Of a stretch of DNA of 64,000 nt, positions 1 through 11,261 are shown piece after piece. Made by a program: the position numbers and the translations under genes. Source of the DNA: Lamellibrachia columna (lineage: Eukaryota; Annelida; Polychaeta; Sabellida; Siboglinidae). Position 1 is the stretch's first letter. The number at the start of each line of letters is the position of its first letter. The notes beneath the pieces were generated by a model. The model saw only the letters and a list, made by a program, of their open reading frames with translations, searched no databases and had not been told where the DNA came from. The DNA lies in contig OY759263.1 of NCBI GenBank assembly GCA_963662155.1, positions 39,721,044 to 39,785,043 on the forward strand, read 5' to 3'.

Positions 1-2155
1 CAACAACAAGTGTATCTGTCGTGACCATACATCAAAGATCTTGACGCAGTGGCCAACAACAAGTGTATATGTCGTGACCATACATCAAAGATCTTGACGC
101 AGTGGCCAACAACAAGTGTATCTGTTGTGACCATACATCAAAGATCTTGACGCAGTGGCCAACAACAAGTGTATATGTCGTGACCATACATCAAAGATCT
201 TGACGCAGTGGTCAACAACAAGTGTATCTGTCGTGACCATACATCAAAGATCTTGACGCAGTGGCCAACAACAAGTGTATATGTCGTGACCATACATCAA
301 AGATCTTGACGCAGTGGCCAACAACAAGTGTATCTGTCGTGACCATACATCAAAGATCTTGACGCAGTGGCCAACAACAAGTGTATCTGTCGTGACCATA
401 CATCAAAGATCTTGACGCAGTGGCCAACAACAAGTGTATCTGTCGTGACCATACATCAAAGATCTTGACGCAGTGGCCAACAACAAGTGTATATGTCGTG
501 ACCATACATCAAAGATCTTGACGCAGTGGCCAACAACAAGTGTATCTGTCGTGACCATACATCAAAGATCTTGACGCAGTGGCCAACAACAAGTGTATCT
601 GTTGTGACCATGCTTCAAAGATCTTGACGCAGTGGCCAACAACAAGTGTATCTGTCGTGACCATACATCAAAGATCTTGACGCAGTGGCCAACTACAAGT
701 GTATATGTCGTGACCATACATCAAAGATCTTGACGCAATGGCCAACAAGAAGTGTATATGTCGTGACCATGCATCAAAGATCTTGACGCAGTGGCCAACA
801 ACAAGTGTATCTGTTGTGACCATGCTTCAAAGATCTTGACGCAGTGGCCAACAACAAGTGTATCTGTCGTGACCATACACCAAAGATCTTGACGCAGTGG
901 CCAACAACAAGTGTATCTGTCGTGACCATACATCAAAGATCTTGACGCAGTGGTCAACAACAAGTGTATATGTCGTGACCATACATCAAAGATCTTGACG
1001 CAGTGGCCAACAACAAGAGTATCTGTCGTGACCATACATCAAAGATCTTGACGCAGTGGCCAACAAGAAGTGTATATGTCGTGACCATACATCAAAGATC
1101 TTGACGCAGTGGCCAACAACAAATGTATCTGTCGTGACCATACATCAAAGATCTTGACGCAGTGGCCAACAACAAGTGTATATGTCGTGACCATACATCA
1201 AAGATCTTGACGCAGTGGCCAACAACAAGTGTATATGTCGTGACCATACATCAAAGATCTTGACGCAGTGGCCAACAACAAGTGTATCTGTCGTGACCAT
1301 ACATCAAAGATCTTGACGCAGTGGCCAACAACAAGTGTATATGTCGTGACCATGCTTCAAAGATCTTGACGCAGTGGCCAACAACAAGTGTATCTGTCGT
1401 GACCATACATCAAAGATCTTGACGCAGTGGCCAACAACAAGTGTATATGTCGTGACCATACATCAAAGATCTTGACGCAGTGGCCAACAACAAGTGTATC
1501 TGTTGTGACCATGCATCAAAGATCTTGACGCAGTGGCCAACAACAAGTGTATATGTCGTGACCATGCTTCAAAGATCTTGACGCAGTGGCCAACAACAAG
1601 TGTATCTGTCGTGACCATACATCAAAGATCTTGACGCAGTGGCCAACAACAAGTGTATATGTCGTGACCATACATCAAAGATCTTGACGCAGTGGCCAAC
1701 AACAAGTGTATCTGTTGTGACCATGCATCAAAGATCTTGACGCAGTGGCCAACAACAAGTGTATCTGTTGTGACCATACATCAAAGATCTTGACGCAGTG
1801 GCCAACAACAAGTGTATATGTCGTGACCATACATCAAAGATCTTGACGCAGTGGCCAACAACAAGTGTATCTGTTGTGACCATACATCAAAGATCTTTAC
1901 GCAGTGGCCAACAACAAGTGTATATGTCGTGACCATACATCAAAGATCTTGACGCAGTGGTCAACAACAAGTGTATCTGTCGTGACCATACATCAAAGAT
2001 CTTGACGCAGTGGCCAACAACAAGTGCATATGTCGTGACCATACATCAAAGATCTTGACGCAGTGGCCAACAACAAGTGTATCTGTTGTGACCATGCATC
2101 AAAGATCTTGACGCAGTGGCCGACAACAAGTGTATCTGTTGTGACCATACATCAA
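1..2155. repeat. 53-bp minisatellite, about 41 copies
   Basis: A tandem array with an exact 53-base spacing runs from the first base of the window to about 2155, so its true left end is outside. Each unit holds the blocks caacaacaagtgtat, gtgaccatacatcaaag and atcttgacgcagtggc. Units differ mainly at a few fixed positions (tatctgtcgtg, tatatgtcgtg or tatctgttgtg; catacatc or catgcttc), and these variants are interspersed along the array. The short minus-strand reading frame at 721-1035 only translates the repeat. No gene is seen inside. Confidence 0.97.
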
Positions 2156-2633
2156 GTCGCGATTGATGCGAAGCAGTATGTCACACTCGCAGGGTCTAAA
2201 CAAGTCGCTCGTCTAAACGGCCGACCCGACTACTTATAGTAGATGCGTCGATTCGTCGAGTCGACCGTCAATAAAAGAAGAACTGTAAATAGGGTGGAGG
2301 ACGCGTCGCTTTCGTTCAAAGTGGCAAATACGGTAAAAACTAGAATAGTACATATGAGTATGACACCATAACCTATATTAACGTGCATAGCATATACACA
2401 TGTTTCATATACAATAAATCACGTTAATACAACAGTACGAATTACGAAGATGAATGGCAAATTAATTAGTTACTTCCATATTGAGACTAAAAAAGTACAA
2501 GGCATTCAATGCTTGGGACAAGTGATCTAGTACGAACATTGTTATTTTTGGTAGCAAGTTAAATTTTCGGGAAAATAACCCTGACGTTTGTCAAATTTCA
2601 TAGAATAGTTTGCAAAGTGGATGTCGCACTGAC
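2156..2633. other. Unique spacer, no gene seen
   Basis: AT-rich unique sequence lies between the 53-bp array and the Delta-like exon on the minus strand. I looked on the minus strand for the continuation of that exon, which should encode the end of the MNNL domain and a DSL domain, and found no cysteine-rich reading frame. If the gene is real, this is intron. Confidence 0.5.
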
Positions 2634-2760
2634 CGGCCATCGCGTCATCGTCTTCACAATCGGGTTAGTCACACCTTTCATGTCGTCTCCGAAAGAGACT
2701 CTACCGTCTGCCTTGAATCCCCCAGTATTCCACAGGCCGTACACGCACGACGACCCGTTA
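2634..2760 (-). CDS. Delta-like Notch ligand, MNNL domain, second visible exon (partial)
   Basis: Read on the minus strand, this 127-base exon encodes about 42 residues including SSCVYGLWNTGGFKADG and GVTNPIVKTMTRWP. In Delta/Jagged MNNL domains a Cys-x-Tyr-Gly motif is followed by an Asn-Pro-Ile then Trp-Pro block, in this order and with similar spacing. The acceptor is tgtccaacag, read towards lower coordinates. The donor is ccg/gtcagt, directly after Trp-Pro. The exon begins in phase 2, which matches the phase-2 end of the exon at 3674-3849, so the two join in frame with about 11 residues between consecutive cysteines, close to the family spacing. Without the donor, the frame meets a stop 11 codons later. 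The downstream DSL and EGF exons would lie left of the window. Divergent or decayed copy is possible. The family assignment is from motif recognition only. Confidence 0.55.
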
Positions 2761-2828
2761 CTGTTGGACATATCCATTTCCACGTTTATGGTCGTGTAAG
2801 AGTAGCAGTGTAAATGCTAGCAACACTG

Positions 2829-2830
2829 TG

Positions 2831-2863
<33 letters not shown>

Positions 2864-2866
2864 GTG
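2829..2866. repeat. (TGCG)n microsatellite
   Basis: About eight tgcg units form a short tetranucleotide run inside the putative Delta-like intron. It is followed by GT-rich low-complexity sequence that leads into the long (TG)n tract. Confidence 0.9.
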
Positions 2867-3158
2867 CATGCATATGTGTATGTGCTTATCTGTGTATTTG
2901 CGTGTGTGCGTATTGCACGCGTGTTGTGAGCTTGTGGTGTGGTGTGTTTTTGGTGTTGTGTGTTTTTGGTGTTGTGTGTTTGTGGTGTTATGTGTTTTTT
3001 TTTGTTATATGTTTTTGGTGCTGTGTGGTCATGATGTTGTGTATTGATGGTGTTGTGTGGTGATAGTGTTGTGTGTTATGGTGTTGTGTGTCGATGGTGT
3101 TGCGTGTTTATGATATGGTGTGCTTTTTTTTTTTTGCCTTTGTATTAGCGTGTGTATT

Positions 3159-3392
<234 letters not shown>

Positions 3393-3554
3393 TGCGTTGT
3401 GCTAGCGCGTGTGTGAAGGTGTGATGTGTGCATGCGTGTATGTGAGTGTGGTGTGTGCATGCGTGTACGTGAGTGTGATGTGTGGGTGTACGTGTGCTGT
3501 ACGTGTTCATCTCCACCAGGCTGCTCTCAAGTGCATTTCAATATGCGAATGCTT

Positions 3555-3622
3555 GTGTACGCACGAACTCACAGGTCTTGCGTACGCACGAACTCACAGG
3601 TCTCGTGTACGCACGAACTGAC
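3555..3622. repeat. 25-bp direct repeat, nearly three copies
   Basis: The block gtacgcacgaactcacaggt recurs at 25-base spacing, starting near 3557, 3582 and 3607. The third copy diverges after gaact. It lies just beyond the donor side of the first Delta-like exon. Confidence 0.85.
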
Positions 3623-3673
3623 TAGCCATATTACGTGTAACATTTTGTTGGCGATAATACAGGAGTTGCTCAC

Positions 3674-3849
3674 CCGTTTTCTTCACCCAAACAGAAGCGG
3701 AACTTGTAGGAACTGTGCGACTCTCGCTCATTAGGACCTCGGTGATGGCCGATACACTCAGTGCCGGTCCACGTCCGCCCCCCCGCGTTGCTGAACGACG
3801 CGAGCTTCAGCTCGAACACGGCGCTGCTTCTCACACCCAACAGCGATAC
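3674..3849 (-). CDS. Delta-like Notch ligand, start of MNNL domain, first visible exon (partial)
   Basis: On the minus strand this exon encodes about 58 residues. It starts after the acceptor cgccacag and ends at the donor gg/gtgagc. The motif SSAVFELKLASFSNAGG, then a Gly-x-x-Cys and, later, SYKFRFCLGEE, follow the order of the N-terminal domain of Delta ligands: a Phe-Glu-Leu strand just after the signal peptide, a Phe-Ser-Asn turn, then a Phe-Arg-x-Cys-Leu strand. The domain mediates Notch binding at the cell surface in known family members. The usual double Cys is single here and one further Cys seems absent, so this may be a divergent ligand or a decaying copy. No signal-peptide exon was found upstream, at higher coordinates. 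The exon joins in phase with 2634-2760. Confidence 0.6.
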
Positions 3850-3897
3850 CTGTGGCGGCCGACCACCAAACAGCGCAAGTTACATACAGATTTCTTT

Positions 3898-3982
3898 GCA
3901 GAAACAGAACACACGAGACACGTACGAGCTGATCAACTTTACAGAAACAGAACACACGAGACACATACGAGCTGATCAACGC
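3898..3982. repeat. 43-bp tandem duplication
   Basis: Two copies, beginning near 3901 and 3944, share gaaacagaacacacgagaca and cgagctgatcaac. The duplication lies just outside the acceptor of the first Delta-like exon. Confidence 0.9.
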
Positions 3983-4510
3983 ACTAAATACTGACTAGTG
4001 CCAAAGGTGCAGTGTTTAGCACATGCAGTAATGCATTCGTTACACACTAGTCAAGCTGTGTTATATTATGAGTATAAAAATCAAAACTAAATTTATAATA
4101 ACAAATATGAATTGCGGCCAATGCGAGTGAGTTCGTGCAAACAATGTCGAGTTTCAGTTGCCGTCGAAAGTAAGCAGCCTCTGCCTCCAATTGCTGGCTA
4201 TCTATTAGCTATGTAGATACACAATGCAGCTAATTTAATAATGCTTCAACTTGTTTTCGCCTTCGTGAAGTGGGATCTCAAGTAAAAACAAAGAGAAGAC
4301 ACAGTGAGTGCGAACTAGGTAGCGTGGTAGCGTTGTCTCCGTGCATAGCCATAGGCTGCTCGGCACACGAAGACAAAATACCACATTAAAGCTAGTTCGG
4401 ATCATGCAGTGGTTGCACCAGTAACAAAACACAGCCCCGTCTTCGACTAACAGTCAACACGTTAGACGTGTTACTGAATGTGATCATGTCCATGACTCCC
4501 TTGGAACCAC
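3983..4510. other. Unique sequence, no gene seen
   Basis: Mixed AT-rich sequence. The 65-codon minus frame at 4235-4432 has no recognisable domain and is treated as chance. Confidence 0.5.
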
Positions 4511-5192
4511 GACAACGGACTGGTCTATCCCCACATGACAACGGACTGGTCTATCCCCACATCACAGCGGACTGGTCTATCCCACATGACAACGGACTGG
4601 TCTATCCCTACATGACAACGGACTGGTCTATCCCCACATGACAACATACAGGTCTATCCCCACATGAGAACGGACTTGTCTACCGCCACATGACAACGGA
4701 CTGTTCTATCCACACACGACAACGGACTGGTCTATCCCCACATGACAACGGACTGGTCTATCCCCACATGACAGCAGACTGGTTTATCCCCACATGACAA
4801 CGGACTTGTCTATCCCCACATCACAGCGGACTGGTCTATCCCCACATCACAGCGGACTGGTCTATCCCCACATGACAACATACAGGTATAGCCCCACATG
4901 AGAACGGACTTGTCTACCGCCACATGACAACGGACTGTTCTATCCACACATGACAACGGGCTGGTCTATCCCACATGACAACGGACTGATCTATCCCCAC
5001 ATGACAGCGGACTGGTCTATCCCCACAGGACAACATACATGTCTATCCCCACACGACAAAGGACTGGTCTATCCCCATACGACAACGGACTGGTCTATCC
5101 CCACACGACAACGGACTGGTCTATCCCCACACGACAACGGACTGGTCTATCCCCACACGACGACAGACTGGTCTATCCCCACCCGACGACTC
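4511..5192. repeat. 26-bp minisatellite, about 26 copies
   Basis: The unit gacaacggactggtctatcc plus ccacat repeats at 26-base spacing, with a few one-base deletions and diverged units such as catacaggtctatcc. The reading frames at 4950-5260 are translations of the repeat. Confidence 0.95.
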
Positions 5193-5999
5193 ACCTGAAG
5201 GAAGACAAGCAACGGTACCCAGAGAGAGGGCCACACATTACGAACAAGCATCTGGTCTAGGGGGCGCCACCCGTGTTCTCGTTTTGCGAACATTGCCGTC
5301 ATCTGAACTAATGAACGGCGTGTTGCACTGCAAGCATAAGTCAACTCATTTTATACTTTCTACAGTTAAATCAATAGTCAGACAGACTACACATGTCATT
5401 CCTCGAATTACTAGCCTAGCCACAGACAGACAGGCTTTTTTATAATCAGGAAGGAAGGCAGACAACGAAGAAAACATTGCTGAAACGGTGCTTCAGCGGA
5501 CTATTCAAATTCAGGCTATGTTAATGTTTTTCTGCCACACACAGACCGACCCCCAGCAGCGATCACAGCAGTGTGCGATGCTAGACGTCTACCATGTCAT
5601 TTTTCATTTCGAAATTACTTAAAGCAGCGTGACAGCGTGCGTCATGAGTGATGACTCGCTGAGGTCTGATGTGAGACTGATTGAGGGGCCGAGTGAGCGT
5701 CCATAATTGCATTCAATAGAACATGTTCTTCTGAAGTATTCCAATCCTGGTCCGAGAAGACTCGTGCGTACTATACATTGGGTCTTGAGAGAGATCAATG
5801 TGGTGTTATCATAACTGTTTCAGAACAATTTCGTCCATATATTTCGTCCCGTATTTAAATAAACCGCTACAGTATACACAATAAAAGAGTTGTAATTTAT
5901 AGATTCTATCCAGTGTATAAAGCGCCATCAACGGTAGAAATGTCAATGACTAGAAGTGATGCCACCTGGTGTCTTGTTGGGAAACTGGACACCCATTTT
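5193..5999. other. Unique sequence, no gene seen
   Basis: No ORF with a recognisable domain, no clear repeats and no RNA gene were seen. The short minus frame near 5147-5344 overlaps the minisatellite edge and has no family resemblance. Confidence 0.45.
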
Positions 6000-6600
6000 C
6001 AGTATTTGGATCCGCCTATAACCGCACGCATGTTTCTCGATACAACTTGGCAGCTCTGATTACCGTGGCTTATAAGATATAGCACAATATGTCTCTCTTT
6101 TGTCAGGTTGGAGATGTTTAAGTTTGCGTGAGCTTACTTTTATCTTGGTAAAGTATCGCTCACACAGACAGTCCCGACTTTCTTTCAATGTCTGTAGAAA
6201 TAAATAATTGAAGTTATCTGCATAGCTTTCGCCAGGAGAGATTTTAGGGCTCATTTCTGTGTATTTTCAATATTGTGAGAAAAGTAATCACACTGGCTAA
6301 TACCTGCTCGTTTTAACTGGTACAACATGTATAATCTTCCCCTGCTGTTTTCACAATATTCTCCACGTGCTTATTCTAGATTAGATCATGAGACACTGTA
6401 ATACCAAGAAGCTTAGCACGGTCTACTTTATCTACATCCCTCCCGTTATCATCATATTCTAGATTATATCATGAGACACTGTAATACCAAGAAGTTTAGC
6501 ATGGTCTACTTTATCTACATCCCTCCCGTTATCATCATATTCGGTATGTATTTTTGAAAATTCCCATCTTGTGCATAACTAAACCAGTCCGCTACCAATG
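6000..6600 (-). pseudogene. Decayed LINE reverse transcriptase, C-terminal part
   Basis: Minus-strand translation gives, across several frames, the usual C-terminal block of a non-LTR reverse transcriptase: Asp-x-Val-Asp-Lys-Val-Asp then AKLLGITVSHDL (6560-6440), KHVENIVKTAG, a Leu-Tyr-x-Leu-x-QLKRAGI block, then ALKISPGESY and LKESRDCLCERYFTKIK (6254-6080). The order and spacing match the thumb and C-terminal end of LINE ORF2 proteins. Frameshifts and stops show that it is dead. An 85-bp internal duplication (separate entry) repeats the LLGITVS segment. The exact clade is not certain. Confidence 0.7.
6372..6541. repeat. 85-bp tandem duplication inside the LINE remnant
   Basis: Two copies, starting near 6375 and 6460, share tcatgagacactgtaatacc and ctttatctacatccctcccg with only a few substitutions. 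The duplication repeats the segment encoding VDKVDRAKLLGITVSHD on the minus strand. Confidence 0.93.
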
Positions 6601-8435
6601 TTTTTCAGCCGTGTGACGCGTTACGACTTTAGTACGAGAACACGTTTCCATGAGCTTGTTAATAACAGTTTGATATATAAATAATTGCCTTCACACGACT
6701 GACGTTAAATAACGGTTCACGTCGAATAGCTGACATATGAAGTGTGACTTTTTTTTTAACGTGTCCAACGCACGTTAACGCAAGCAACACATTTAGGATA
6801 TCAAATCACACTCATTGTGTAATTAATGGTACATATTTCATACTTTAATTAACATTAATCTATGAATAAAATATGTTAGTGGATTAAAATATGTCACATA
6901 TCGTAAGCAATGCATAGTTTACACATAGAAGGGTGGGTAATTGGTTTTACTCCATCAACATGAAAATGGTATAATATTACCTAACTTTTGGAATGTGACT
7001 TCCGTCCACGGAAAAGGGTGTAGACAGGTATTTCAATCCGTTCAACTTGAAATTTGAAAAGGGTATATTTTTTTGTTCAAGTCTAAAACGTGCTTGGCTG
7101 GTCAGTTAGAGAAATTCTCAAAGATGGTACATTGACAATGTATTAGGTCCCCCCCCCGGGTTCTATTCCAACCCCCATCCACGGGTAAATAGTACTGGGC
7201 AGATTACGTTATATAATTAACCACAGAAGGCAAGTTATCTAGGAGAACACCACACCGAGATAAATACCAACAGCCCCAGTCTCAAGAGGCCGGGTTGTAG
7301 TGATGATGGGAAGTTGTGGATACGATATGTTTTTATAACTGCCATGTTATGCATCCTATAGTCAATCTTTTTATACAAAATGTATCCGTTTGATTGACAC
7401 GGGATCAATGTTGACAGAACAACAACAAGAAACGCTCTATAAGCAGAATACGACTGGCTGAAATGTGGCAGAGATTAGTTCGAAAAGAAGAGTATTTGAT
7501 AAAGAAAGAAAAGAATGAGACTTACGAAATAAGAAGATCTCCTTCCCAAAGCAGGACACAAATTTGGCACCTGCGTATGTAGCGTAACCCAGAAAAAAAG
7601 AGACCCACCCACTGTTCAGGAAAAACTAGAACAAAATTCCTTCTCGGACAATCGGTGTGACCGTCGTGTGGTAGGCACTGACCTGGATATTAATTTTGTG
7701 TACAGCAACTACAAACACACCGCTGAGCAGCGGTCCATCACACGGGGTGTCGTTGTTCAGCATAATGACTTGAGTGGTCAGTCTAACTAACATAAACCTT
7801 ATTCCGAGACGGGTGTTGTAAAGTTTGTCGACGTTGACCCTAACTAACGAGCCGAGGCTTAAATTAGGCCTACTTACCAGTCCGTGGTGTTGGTGTTGTG
7901 CTATATGCCAGTCCAATTGCGGTGTCGTTTTGACGGACAAAAACGTAGTTCTGAGCGCCGAGTTGCCTTTGGTTGCGGCACTGACGTAACGTACAACAAC
8001 AACACCCGCACCTTGACCGCAGTACGAGATGTGTGACGATGTAGTAACGCTAGACTATGCAGTCTGTGTCCACAACTAACGGGTGTTCGTCACATATCTG
8101 AGCAGTATCGAATAGAACGGAGCTGTAGGGTTACTCGTCACGCGTGATCGACTTCAGACCTCGTGACGCTTGTATGTGTGTCACGGTGTCATACTTTCGC
8201 ACACTGACGCCAGGCGGCCTGTGCTGACGTAGCGCGCAGCCTTCACAACGTCGACACTGATCACGCTTGAGGGGACGGATATTTTTAACGCCTATCGACA
8301 CGGTCTGTCTGACGCAGCTCAACGCACAAACAACCGTTGTAATGCCAATAACGGACAGCTTGTCGGTGGCTTATGTGGAACCATGAATAATTATGCATTT
8401 CAGGAGTCATGCTGCATTTAGCTATTTCACGTGGG
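6601..8435. other. Mostly unique sequence with two unassigned minus ORFs
   Basis: AT-rich to about 7600, then GC-richer. Two minus-strand frames, 7626-7940 (104 codons) and 8131-8322 (63 codons), have balanced composition but no motif I recognise. The first includes PCDGPLLSGVFVVAVHKINI. They could be chance, exon fragments or old transposon pieces. No promoter, splice-supported gene model or RNA gene could be supported. Confidence 0.35.
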
Positions 8436-8770
8436 AGTCACGAGTGTAGGTAAAGTCATCCCCCAGGCATTACGCCTTAGGAAGCCATGAAGGCTTATAT
8501 GGCCAGTGCTTAAACCTGGTTTCTGTAGTGCGAAGCAACTTAGAGTGCAGTTATACTGACTCTCCTGGACGGACACTAGTCCATCGCAGATACCTTCCAA
8601 ACAGTGTTTGTACTCATTTGCAGCTGAGTAGACTGAGGCAAAGTAGGCTAAACGAAATTGCCTAAGCTTCGAAAACGAACCGTGCCCAGTGTGGGTCTTG
8701 AACTCACAACCCTCGAATTTAGAGTCCAACACCTTAACCACTAGGCCACGGCTGCCAGTCACGAGTGTAG
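8436..8770 (-). mobile_element. tRNA-derived SINE with 14-bp target site duplications
   Basis: Perfect copies of agtcacgagtgtag flank the element at 8436-8449 and 8757-8770. The roughly 307-bp element reads on the minus strand. It starts with a tRNA-like head (8756-8680) holding an A-box TGGCCTAGTGG and a B-box like AGTTCAAGACC, both pol III promoter elements. A central part follows with ttcgaagcttaggcaattt, then an unrelated tail. The central motif recurs in the SINE at 31430-31700, so the two belong to related families. The intact duplications point to fairly recent insertion. It encodes no protein. Confidence 0.85.
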
Positions 8771-9579
8771 ACAGCATTAATTATTTACCCTCAATCATAG
8801 AAACCACAAATCTCACGCGATTTACCCATGCTCAATGCTTTCACCCTGCTCAGCCACAGACCATAACATTTCCCGTCGAGCAGTTAACAAGATTGAACAA
8901 GATTGAACAAGATTGAACAAGATTGAACATTCAAGGCAAAGGTCCAGATGGCAAGTGGACAAGGAAGCCATTGGCTTATCGAGAGTCCAACATGCTTAAT
9001 CTATGTGTAATCCGCCCTCCTGAAATATGTGTCAACCTTGTTTTTAAACATATGCTGGTAGCAGTTACACAATCTGTAGACAATTTGTTCCATTAAAGCT
9101 GTATCCTCGACTGATTCAGCTTATCGAGAATACGTTTCATTGATGTCCTAATGTGTAGTGTGTGAATAGTTTAAGTAATATCTGCCGTGGTATTTTTTCA
9201 TGTCATCGAAAGAATTTACTTTAGTCGTTAGGTCTGGTAAGGCTCAAAATAGTGGATGTCCAAGACAGTAAACGCTTTATGGTGTCATGGCTGATCTTGG
9301 GCGTGACTTCCATACTCTCGCCGATCACAGGACAAAGTTATGAAATCTCATCAATGGCGAAAATTATGAATTTTCAGAGTTTCAATTTTCACTTTAATAA
9401 ATTAATAAATGCTGGATCAAGCATTAATTAATGTATTAGTTTGTCAGATGATTTCACAAAACTACATACATAAGTTGCGCAAACGAGCTAGTATGTCGTA
9501 GTGGGTACTAGGTAGGTTTTAATTTTCCCAAAATGAATTTGAAATGAGAGGAATAAAAAACTCGAATATATATAAAGTT
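8771..9579. other. Unique sequence with a 12-bp repeat at 8884-8930
   Basis: Four head-to-tail copies of aagattgaacaa lie at 8884-8930. The remainder, to 9579, is AT-rich and shows no ORF or recognised element. Confidence 0.6.
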
Positions 9580-9944
<365 letters not shown>

Positions 9945-10167
9945 CCTCTAGTTCTATTATCTTTCCTGAGTGACAAAAACATATTTCTATCAATAATTTC
10001 ATACCCATTCAATATCTTAGAAACTTCAATTTGATCTCCTCTTAACCGCTTTGTCTCTAGGGTTGTTAAATCACATCTTTCAGTCGTTCTTCATAACTAA
10101 GAGCTCTCAGTTCTGGAATCAATTGTGTTGCTCTCCTCTGTATTCTTTCAAGCGTATCTACATCCTT
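9945..10167 (-). pseudogene. CR1-like LINE fragment, C-terminal part beyond the Penelope insertion
   Basis: The minus strand reads LERIQRRATQLIPELR, then LSYEERLKD and [12 protein letters not shown]. These are the standard motifs after the reverse transcriptase of CR1-like LINEs. The frame continues that of 12888-13440 once the Penelope-like element is removed, so both are one interrupted copy. It ends against the microsatellite at 9944. Confidence 0.85.
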
Positions 10168-10364
10168 ATTACTGAACATTCTTCAGGATAGTTCATTTTC
10201 AAATCAAATAACTTTCATTATCATCATCAAGCGTCATAGGTACTGATGAAATCAACGTGAAACGTTGATGAAAGCCTCTACCAGGTAAACTAAACACTCC
10301 TTGGATATGTAAAATGAAAGTTATTTGATTTGAAAATGAACTATCCTGAAGAATGTTCAGTAAT
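10168..10364. repeat. 52-bp perfect inverted repeat at the Penelope 5' end
   Basis: Arms 10168-10219 and 10313-10364 are perfect reverse complements, separated by 93 bases. The loop contains the 5' pseudo-LTR core with its ribozyme. The first ATG of the ORF (10353) lies inside the right arm. The left arm appears to be an inverted extra copy of the 5' end, a known end-structure in Penelope elements. Confidence 0.93.
10239..10282 (+). ncRNA. Hammerhead ribozyme motif, 5' copy
   Basis: Core CTGATGA at 10243-10249 is followed by stem II (ATCAACG pairing with CGTTGAT), then GAAA at 10270-10273. A very short stem III region (gcc) leads to the cleavage dinucleotide TC, and stem I is formed by GGTA (10239-10242) with TACC (10279-10282). 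Penelope-like elements are known to carry such minimal type I hammerheads in their pseudo-LTRs. The very short stem III suggests weak cleavage as a monomer (inference). Confidence 0.75.
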
Positions 10365-11261
10365 ATTAGAACGAATTATGGACAAGAATGTGTCAAAGAC
10401 GTGAGGAAACTCGAAGATTTGACCAGAAAGGTTTCGCGCCACAGGAATCACCTTGTATTTTCGCTACGTTGCAAATACATCAATGTAACACCTCCCAGTC
10501 TCAGTCTGAAATGCCCGATAAACACGACGAATGCGAGGAGAATAGTGGACAGAGCCAGGAAGGACCTAGTGAGAGAGAGAATACGTGTCATAAACAACAA
10601 ATTGGACGCGTTTAAAGAGAAGAAAATCACCCTAGAAACGAAGTTGTTTACTTCGTTGTCAAGGGAAGAACAACAAAACGTCACGCGCCACATCGCGCAT
10701 TTCAGTGAGAGTACGCACGAGAAAACAAAATGGCGTCATCAACAAAAAATTCAGAGCTTGGAAACGAAGAGAGATAGAATAAACGATGCTGACCTCACCG
10801 GAACCCAGCTGAAAAGGTGGGTGATAAACCTGTCCAAATACAAACTGTCCGGGAACCAGAATAAGATATTAACGAAGGGGTTAAATTATGCAGTAACGCC
10901 AGAGAAAGTACCGACCGAGGAGTTCGTCGTAGCGGCAGAACAAGCAACATGGAGCCTACCACAAGAACAAAAAGACAAACTTCGTGCAGACATCACGGGA
11001 GTCCTGAAGTCGGCAAAAGTTCCAAAACAAAATATAACCAGACAGGAGAGAACAGCTTTAAAAGGGCTACAGAAAGAGAAGTCCATCAACATACTCCCTG
11101 CGGACAAGGGAAATGCCACATTCATCATGGAAACGAGAGAATACCAAGAAAAAATTAAAGAAATGTTAAATGACGAAGCGACGTATGAGAAGTTAAAGAA
11201 GGATCCGACCAAGAAGTATAAGGCAGAACTCATCAGAATGGTAAATTCCTTGGTCACTTGA
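10353..11261 (+). CDS. Penelope-like element protein, N-terminal part (upstream of frameshift)
   Basis: 302 codons from ATG at 10353; a stop lies just upstream at 10347. The first 150 residues are basic and partly coiled, as in the N-terminal region of Penelope proteins. Near residue 245 the motif INILPADKGNATFIM is the DKG-containing RT0 block characteristic of Penelope-like reverse transcriptases. The frame ends in TGA at 11259-11261, exactly where the next frame takes over, so the reverse transcriptase is cut between RT0 and its fingers. One missing base near 11258-11260 would explain this. No slippery heptamer for programmed frameshifting is apparent, so a loss-of-function mutation or sequencing error is more likely. 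Confidence 0.9.
   Translation: MFSNIRTNYGQECVKDVRKLEDLTRKVSRHRNHLVFSLRCKYINVTPPSLSLKCPINTTNARRIVDRARKDLVRERIRVINNKLDAFKEKKITLETKLFTSLSREEQQNVTRHIAHFSESTHEKTKWRHQQKIQSLETKRDRINDADLTGTQLKRWVINLSKYKLSGNQNKILTKGLNYAVTPEKVPTEEFVVAAEQATWSLPQEQKDKLRADITGVLKSAKVPKQNITRQERTALKGLQKEKSINILPADKGNATFIMETREYQEKIKEMLNDEATYEKLKKDPTKKYKAELIRMVNSLVT

Noticed and set aside
7626..7940. 104-codon minus ORF
   Set aside because: Balanced composition but no recognised motif, splice site or neighbour relation; kept only as a note in the spacer entry.
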